The translations under genes were made by a program, and so were the position numbers. From the NCBI GenBank assembly GCA_001600615.1, contig BCKK01000006.1, positions 62,001 to 126,000 of the forward strand: DNA of 64,000 nucleotides. The letters are read 5' to 3'. The notes beneath the pieces were generated by a model, which saw nothing but the letters and a program-made list of their open reading frames with translations, had not been told where the DNA came from and ran no database searches. Shown here piece by piece: positions 57,719 through 64,000 of the stretch (its first letter is position 1; each line of letters begins with the position of its first letter). This DNA is from Dioszegia crocea. Taxonomy: Eukaryota > Basidiomycota > Tremellomycetes > Tremellales > Bulleribasidiaceae.

Positions 57719-60700
57719 TCACTCCTCATCAACCTTGACCTGCCCATGTACGCGTACCTGTAGTTGTTAGCTATCGAGCCAGTCTTGGGCGGACCGAATA
57801 TCATAACTCACTCTATACAGACAAGTAAAGTCTCCGCCCCAATTACTTCCAAATTTGAACACCACTATACCCATGTCGATTCCTAAGGCTTGGGTTTCCG
57901 GATCAACGGGGTATGTTTGAATATGGTTCGGTAGGGAGGGATCGTATGTGAAAGAGGAGAGGAGTAGATAATTGGACGATGGAGGCATGGAGGAGTTCCT
58001 TAAGTGGTCAGCTCGGCGAGTCTATGACCGGAACCATCTAGCTTACTCGTCGTGCGCGTGAGATTCCAAGTAAGATCTAGCCTTCTCCATGTTTTCCGAT
58101 CCCTCTACAAGTCCCCACTGGGGCACATCAGTCACAAATCTCACATTTGGACTTCGGTAGACTCACCACTTCAATATCCCTCGGTGCACTTCGGATATCC
58201 ACCGCCACTTCCGCCGCAGCATGCTCAACCGTCAAATCTGCCACCACCACTCTTCTACTCAACATGATCCCCAGTTGACCCTTATCACCCTTGAACGGCC
58301 AACACTTGCCGACGGTGTTATCAGGCATGAGGGCATGTGCCGGAGACAACCCCTCAACGGGCCTTTTGCCCAGTAATGTCCGACCTAAGACGCCCGGAGA
58401 GGACATGACGAGTGTATCTGACGTGATGGAGGGTACGACGCGCCCACCAGCGGTGAATAGCGCATAGTCGGGCCGGGCGATTGTATCTTTCGAATACCGT
58501 AATAAGGCCGCATCGATAAGTTGAGAAAGGGCTCTGGTGATATCGTCACCCTTGTGCGATTTGATCGTGACGGGTTGCGTTGAGCCCATTTTGGTCGGTA
58601 GGACAGCAGAAGGAAGAGGGCGATTCCGAATCTCTTCCATCGTCTCCTCGAGATTCGATACCTCCCCTTCCAGCACCCTAAGAAAATCCGATCGGGAAAT
58701 TACGTCCCCTCGCGAGATTTGGCTGTCGTATAGCTTAGCCGCCCAGTCATCGAGATGCTTCTCGCTTATCCCGGTGGAATGCTGATCGGGTGTCTTCCCG
58801 CCCATCACTTTCCGCACGAGCTCCTCCACCTCTCCTTGTCCGACCAAGACACGCCTCATCTCTGTCCAGAACACAGGATCGATATCGATCGTTCCTCTGT
58901 CATTCTTCCGAATCGGCATCCAGTCGGGTAGAACACGCTCCAGCGCAGCTCGGAGCCGCCCATCCCCTAGTACACTCTGGACGTCCCGCTCCACCGCCCC
59001 TACTCTCTCCCTCAGAGCCTGTACCTCTCCAGAAACTCCATCCAGCTTCTTCAACTTCCCATCCGCCTTCTGCAATCCGACCTCAGTGGCTCCTACCCTC
59101 CCCGCAAGCTGATCCACCTCCGTCTTGAGACTATCAAGCGAGCTCTGCAGGTGGTGCTGTCCCTTCTCACCTCCAATTCTGAAGATCTCCAACCGCTTCC
59201 TCTCGCTCGATACGGCACTTTCCACCTCGCCTACTCGCCCAACGATCGCCTCGCTGACTTTCCGACCTTCCACCGTGCCCTGCTCCAGCGCCTGATTGGC
59301 AGATGAGATTGCAGACAGTGCAGTCTCGATACTTGTCAATCGAGCGACAAGCTCTTCCATCGAGGAAGGCGGTACTGTAGGCGCGGTATACGAGCTGGCA
59401 TTCCGCCATGGCCGGTCGGCGAGGCGAAGCGCAATACCTAGGGCAAATACACCGAGTAAGTATTTCCACCAGTCCTGTTTCAGATGGTGGGTGATGGCTT
59501 TGCCTGATCCGAGACATTGCTGGAGAGGGCGCACAATGACGCGCTCAAGGATAGAGTGGAGGAGATTGACGACAAAGCGGAGTGATAGGGCAATACCGTG
59601 TAAGAGATTTGTGGCGATTGTTCGAGCTGTAGATGGTTGTCGACGCCGGGACAGCGGAGCTGAGCCGGTACGATTAGGTCGAGGTGTGAGGGTGGCCCGT
59701 ACGATTTGCATCGGTGTAACTGACCGTCCGTTCCGACCAGCATTGGGGTCTGGGAAGGGGGAATGAGAGTATCCTCGATGCTCATACGCCTCCTTACCAT
59801 TCATATCCTCATCCTCATCATCCTCATCTTCCTCTTCCCCACTCCGCACGATTCCTTCGTCCGTCTCCCCACCAGCGCTCTTCCTACTCGACCGTCTTTC
59901 CTTAGGCTGCAAACCAAGCCCATTCCCAAGATACCCTTCACCCCTTTCCGCTCTTTGACCCCTTGTTCCAGCCCTCCCATTCAGCCCACCCTGCCTTACG
60001 ATACCCTCTCCATCCCCATCACTCTCTTCCTCGCCATCATGCACCTCATCATCCACTCCAGGCCGATAAGGCATCTCGTCATCCCTCCCCTTCTTCTTCT
60101 TCGCATCCGACACTCTGGGTCCCTTCCCAGTACGCCCATTCGAAGACTGCTGAGCGGCCCTTACGAATTCTTCTTCCTTCTCGTAGTTGTAGCTAGTCTC
60201 GCCACTCCTGTCATTACCCAGCGAACCGAAGGAGTTGAACTCCCCGGACAGCTCTTCGGACTCATCAGCCGGTCGAAGAAAGTAACGGACAGGCGAGAGG
60301 GCTCGGGCGGACGAGAGGATAGACTCGGCGGGTGAGAGCGCACGTTGTGGTCCAGCCTTGGATGTTGAGGCTGATGGGGTTTTGCGGTGGGATTGGGCCG
60401 TGCGGGAGCCGGTAGGACGGCCAGATGATGAGGTGAAAGGTCCATTTTGAGCTGCGTTGAAAGCTGCTGCGATCCTGACACATTAGTCTTGCGTCTATAA
60501 TCGATGATATAAGGGATTCAGGGACGTACTGGACAGATGTATCCGATGGGAAGAATACAGGACCCTTCTTGCTTCCTCGGGGATTTGGAACCTTGAAGGA
60601 CGAGGTGCTGATCCCGTCAGCCACGCTCAAACCTTGAAATATTGGCTGCAGATGTGAAGTAAGGTATCGAGAGAAGCAACAGTAGACATACCTGACCATA

Positions 60701-60846
60701 CTCTCCCTTTCCCACTCATCAGACTCATCCACCGCCGCTCGCCTCCGGGTACTTCGGCCAGAAGGTGCGGGCGATGGTTCAACTGTGCCTGTGCGCCGCG
60801 TCGACATGGCGGGTGACGCGGGTACGGTCGCCTTACGTGGAGGCAT
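57719..60846 (-). CDS. SAD1: SUN-domain nuclear-envelope protein (Sad1/UNC-84)
   Basis: About 970 residues in several exons, ATG at 60846 (MPPRKATVPASPAMSTRRTG). The nucleoplasmic N-terminal half is basic and Ser-rich, then acidic (EEEDEDDEDEDMNGKEA). After a basic region with hydrophobic helices (NLLHGIALSLRFVVNLLHSI) a transmembrane segment follows (WWKYLLGVFALGIALRLADR). The lumenal part is coiled coil (TSIETALSAISSANQALEQG, LDSLKTEVDQLAGRVG, VSGEVQALRERVGAVERDVQ). The SUN domain starts at RPDYALFTAGGRVVPSITSD and continues GKCWPFKGDKGQLGIMLSRR, VVVADLTVEHAAAEVAVDIR, then exons with SYLESHAHDE, FTYDPSLPNHIQTYPVD and FGSNWGGDFTCLYRVRVHGQ, stop at 57719. Sad1 proteins join KASH partners in the LINC complex and hold the spindle pole body at the nuclear envelope. 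Confidence 0.88.
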
Positions 60847-61488
60847 CGTCTCGACTGAGCAGTGACGGTGTGGTCACTCGGTGGGGCCGTCAAGCTTCAA
60901 GAGCGAAAGAAGTGGTGGTTTGGTCAAAAGAAGGTTGAGCGAGGAGAGTTTGGTTTGTTTACGTCGATTTCCCGAGTGGAACTTTTGGCAGAATTGCAAG
61001 TCTTAATTCTTCGTGGGGCACAGTCCAGGTACTCTGAGAGGGCGCAGATAGTCTTGCTATTGTGTATAAGGCAGATGATAGACGCAGGCAGAATATGGCA
61101 AGTTGGTTGATTGATCGAGTGAAGGCAAGGTTGCAAGTTGACCCGTGTGTATCAGGCTCAAACCGACGCGTTTCAACAATTCTTGCTCAATGCAGTAGTT
61201 CCTGCAGTTGGGAGGCGGAGGGAGACTGGTAGGCAGGCTGTAGAGGACACGCCTGCACTCAAGCCAGGTGTTGGTGGATGAACCCATTTCAGTGCTTGTC
61301 CCTTTCCGCCTGCCAGATCGAACGAACATCCCGAAGAGCATTTCCAAATCTGCCAGCATAGCCTTCCCCCGTCACAATTCTGAATACCATGGTATACATG
61401 CCGCCAAACTCCAAAAACACCCCTCCCCAACCGGCAACTCGCCCCTGTAGCAAGTGACCAGCAGAAAAAGGCTCGGTATAAGAGTTGT
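60847..61488. other. Intergenic, SUN promoter and 3' end of uS9 gene
   Basis: Promoter of the SUN gene on the left and 3' flank of the ribosomal-protein gene on the right. Open frames on both strands here overlap and look like chance. No snoRNA boxes were recognised. Confidence 0.4.
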
Positions 61489-62324
61489 TTAACGGTATGA
61501 CTAGATATGTCAGCAAACATTTCGTCACCCGAAGCATATTTCCCCAGCCCGCCAAAACTAACCTTCTGCCTCCTCGAACGAGCACCACGACCACCGAACT
61601 TCTTGGGCTCCATACGACGGGGGTCAGCAACGAGGAGGGAACGGTCGTAGGCGATGAGGGTCTTCTTCAATTCGAGGGCGGAGGCGGCATCCTCGTTCTT
61701 GGCGTAGAAACTGGAATTGTCAGTATATGCTCATCCTTGGATTAGGGGCACGACTCACGCGACGATACCCTTGGCGATAGCCTGACGGAGAGCGTAGAGC
61801 TGCGAAACGTGTCCACCACCCTTCACTCGTAGACGGATGTCGAGGTTGGCAAGTTTGTCCTGACCGACGACTAGGATGGGCTCGTACACCTTGTATCGCA
61901 TGAGTTGGCTGTTGGGTCAGCTGGAATTCCACAGACGATGTGTCCGACAGCACAACACGCCCACTCCCTTCCTCCCATCAACACCTAGCACTTGGCGACC
62001 TTGGCCCAATCTTAGCTTCGCCCCCAACAGTCATAACCCCGTATGATCCTGTCCGGCCGGTTGTTCCCTCGACCAAGCCAATCCCCTCCCTTTCCACCAC
62101 ATCTCCGCCCATCTACGCATGTCCCTTCATATCCTCCCCTTCCAAATCCATGCTGCCCTATCGCTACCCCTCACAATCCCCATCCATCTCCAAGGCAAGA
62201 TGCCAACTCACGGCTCGACGATCGAGATGGGCGACCCGTTGAGCCTGACAAGGCCACGGCCGGGAGTGACGTGAGCCACCGCTGTGGCAGTCTTCTTCTT
62301 GCCGAAAGTTTGGACGGCGGACAT
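61489..62324 (-). CDS. RPS16: 40S ribosomal protein uS9 (S16)
   Basis: About 140 residues, the family's usual size, in four exons. Exon 1 (ATG 62324) [20 protein letters not shown], then [18 protein letters not shown]. Intron 1 is about 290 nt, much longer than most introns in this window. Exon 2: [50 protein letters not shown]. Exon 3: [50 protein letters not shown] last mini-exon adds only SYR and the stop at 61489. The K-S-Y-R tail reaches the ribosomal P site and touches tRNA in all ribosomes, so correct splicing of this mini-exon matters. No in-frame alternative exists. One of the most secure identifications in the window. Confidence 0.95.
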
Positions 62325-63024
62325 GGTCTGTATAGGGGTGGAATTGACGAGATCCGAGATTGGCAGTGGTTGCAATGGAGAGGATAGGGAAACGAGTGAA
62401 AAGAGGGTAATTTCGGATAGTCGGAAGAAAGGCCTCAGTCAGCTTGTGTTCCTATGCTGTATCGACTCGTTTATGGGCTGCTTGAGACTCACGATTTGAT
62501 GGTTGCTAAGACTGCTCCAGTTGTGCACAATTTCACCACAGCAAGCTGCCGCGCCCAGGGCAGGCGGAAGCATAATGCCACGCTTCTCCTAATCCCGCCG
62601 GTGATATCTCCGTTCCGGCCGTGTGGCGGCTGCATCATAATGATGATAACGCAACCGCTTAACGCCGATATCTTCGCGCATTTGATGCTCCGGCTCTGGA
62701 ATCTGCAACCTCTTTCTCTCAGCTCTCTACATGACAATGACATTCCCTATCACTGCCAATACATATAGCATTGCTGGCTGTCTCATATTGCAGTCTGGCG
62801 CTATGCAGCTCAAGTGACTGTGACCTAGCCCGAGTTCTATCTACACAAAAAGCTCGACAACCTTCATCTCGATCGACATCGTCCCGTCTTCGACACTTTT
62901 CAATCAACCACATCTGCATGCAATCAACGCAGAACAGACGCTACTCTAACCACCACAACTGAGATACGAAATACAAGCCGGGACGAGCTGATGGTACAAG
63001 GGCACTCCTAATGAATGTCTAATC
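62325..63024. other. Intergenic, uS9 promoter and 3' end of secreted-protein gene
   Basis: Leader and promoter of the uS9 gene on the left (a leader intron is possible, since splice-like words occur at 62430-62500). 3' flank of the secreted repeat protein on the right. No further coding signal. Confidence 0.4.
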
Positions 63025-63736
63025 CTAGTAGTAACGGACACCCTCGGCAGCGTTGCCGGCAGCCTTGCGAATACCGCTGGCAGCGTCACCACCGTACGAC
63101 GCGCCAGATGAGGCTTCACCTGAGGGATCGTCAGCTCACACTCGTATTTACCCGAACGATGCGAGGACTCACCACCATCGCCAGCGTTGCCGGAAGCGAT
63201 CTGACCGAGCTTGAGGTTCTGGGCCAGACCCTCCTCCTTGTAGCCATAGCCGTAAGGCCCACACTGGCCGTTGTAGCATCGTCGGGCGTAGTGGTATTCA
63301 CCCCTGAGACATCAGCTTGGTACAATGGCAGCTGATGTAGACTCACTTGTTACCGCCGTTGGCCTGACCGCCGAGACCGGTGTACGCGTCACCGCCTTTG
63401 CCGCTGGCAATCCAGTTTCCGTCGATCCAGGAGTAGCTGATCCGTTAGCCGCTGGCGTCGGTGTGGAAAGAGGTCTACTTACGTGACAGCTCCCTGACCA
63501 CCGTGGGCATCACCGCTCTTGGCCCTGCCTCCATCGCCGGCATTACCAGAGAAGGCATTGAGGACCTTGGCGTTGTCGACGAGACCGTCCGAGTTCTGCG
63601 ACATCTCGGTGCTGGTACCGCCAATGGCCTGCCCACCGAGACCGGTATAGGCGTTACCACCGTCAGCTCGCTTGACGACAGGCGCGGCGAAGACGGCAGC
63701 GGCGGAGAAGAGGGCGAGGGCAAATGTGGATCGCAT
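63025..63736 (-). CDS. Small secreted glycine-rich repeat protein with Kex2 site
   Basis: Four exons, about 189 residues. ATG at 63736 starts a signal peptide (MRSTFALALFSAAAVFAAP) followed directly by VVKR, a Kex2-type dibasic site, so the mature protein probably starts ADGGNAYTGLGGQ. Introns at about 63438-63483, 63307-63347 and 63122-63171 separate modules. Exon 1 carries GGNAYTGLGGQAIGG and SGNAGDGGRAKSGDAHGG; exon 2 YSWIDGNWIASGKGG, then DAYTGLGGQANGGNK; exon 3 the only two cysteines (ARRCYNGQCGPYGYGY), then IASGNAGDGG; exon 4 EASSGASYGGDAASGIRKAA, ending EGVRYY. No membrane anchor. I know no named family; Gly/Ala/Asn repeats and Kex2 processing recall structural wall or repellent-type proteins. 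A strong TATA element lies about 190 nt upstream. Confidence 0.78.
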
Positions 63737-63925
63737 CTTGTGAGTTGATTTGTTGGGGTGAGGGTAGTGAAGGTTGGGAGAAAGGGTTTGATCGAAGGTA
63801 AAAGAGCGTGTATGTGTAGAACAAGAGTGCCGGGGCAGACGAAGTGTGAAGGCGAAGGCTAAAAGAAGGTGTAAAAGAGTGAAGATGTGAGTGGATGGAG
63901 ATTGGAAACAGGAAGGAGAGGGGAG

Positions 63926-63936
63926 CTTATATATAT
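63926..63936 (-). promoter_or_regulatory. TATA box of secreted repeat-protein gene
   Basis: On the minus strand the sequence reads ATATATATAAG about 190 nt upstream of the ATG at 63736. It is the clearest TATA element in the window and suggests a regulated or highly expressed gene. Confidence 0.5.
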
Positions 63937-64000
63937 CGCACAGGCGTGCTTGTGTGAACAGTGTACACAACGTCAGGCGACTAGGCTGAATGAGGGTGCT

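Noticed and set aside
58128..60335. Long open frames on the strand opposite the SUN gene and other large exons.
   Set aside because: They mirror the codon composition of the real exon, show no domain, no splice structure and no proper start.
61920..62230. A snoRNA inside the first intron of the uS9 gene.
   Set aside because: No pair of RUGAUGA and CUGA boxes and no H/ACA layout could be found by eye; kept only as a search suggestion.
1..64000. CRISPR arrays, insertion sequences, retrotransposons or virus-derived genes.
   Set aside because: The only repeats seen are short microsatellites and a 9-bp coding repeat; no reverse transcriptase, transposase, integrase or terminal repeats were recognised.

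Overview
This 64 kb window is nuclear DNA of a fungus, most likely a basidiomycete and probably a tremellomycete (the Cryptococcus/Kwoniella/Saitozyma side of the tree). The evidence is dense, intron-rich genes with many 45-60 nt introns that show GT(A/G)AGT-type donors, CTGAC/CTAAC branch points 10-20 nt before AG, very short exons, short intergenic gaps and moderately high GC. The lineage call is an inference, because no rRNA is present. I found about 26 protein-coding genes, no tRNA or rRNA, no transposon, no CRISPR and no sign of a biosynthetic cluster. Almost every gene is split, so the spans below run from start codon to stop codon and include introns. Exon junctions were read by eye from splice signals and frame continuity.

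Layout. 0.5-6 kb: a GPI-anchored wall protein, a DUF1772 membrane protein and a medusa-like (DUF7082) developmental regulator with a roughly 2 kb gene-free upstream region. 7.9-18.3 kb: a DUF4385 protein head-to-head with a SET-domain methyltransferase, a SWIM+RING zinc-finger protein, an orphan with a possible dsRBM and an RGG tail, and another orphan. 19-29.3 kb: Pal1 (morphology/endocytosis), an Ncp1-like protein lacking an obvious AUG, signal peptidase subunit Spc1, an RCR-like membrane protein and mitochondrial ribosomal protein uL4m. 29.4-45.4 kb: a NIPA-type magnesium transporter, a Zn2Cys6 regulator, a Yvc1-type TRP channel with unresolved coding sequence upstream, sphinganine C4-hydroxylase Sur2, a BTB protein and a vacuolar PQ-loop transporter. 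45.9-55.7 kb: a large AreA/Reg1-type (DUF1752) regulator, an MFS transporter and a mitochondrial class III CoA-transferase. 55.9-64 kb: an RRM protein, a Sad1-type SUN protein, ribosomal protein uS9 (S16) and a small secreted glycine-rich repeat protein.

The genes do not form one pathway. Loose themes are cell surface and morphology (GPI protein, Pal1, RCR-like, SUN, secreted repeat protein) and membrane transport (NIPA, Yvc1, PQ-loop, MFS). I found no convincing multi-gene undescribed system. The best leads are single genes: the SWIM-RING protein, the secreted repeat protein, the AUG-less Ncp1-like gene, the putative membrane leader on a zinc-cluster factor, the CoA-transferase with Glu at the usual catalytic Asp position, and the unassigned coding segments upstream of the TRP channel.
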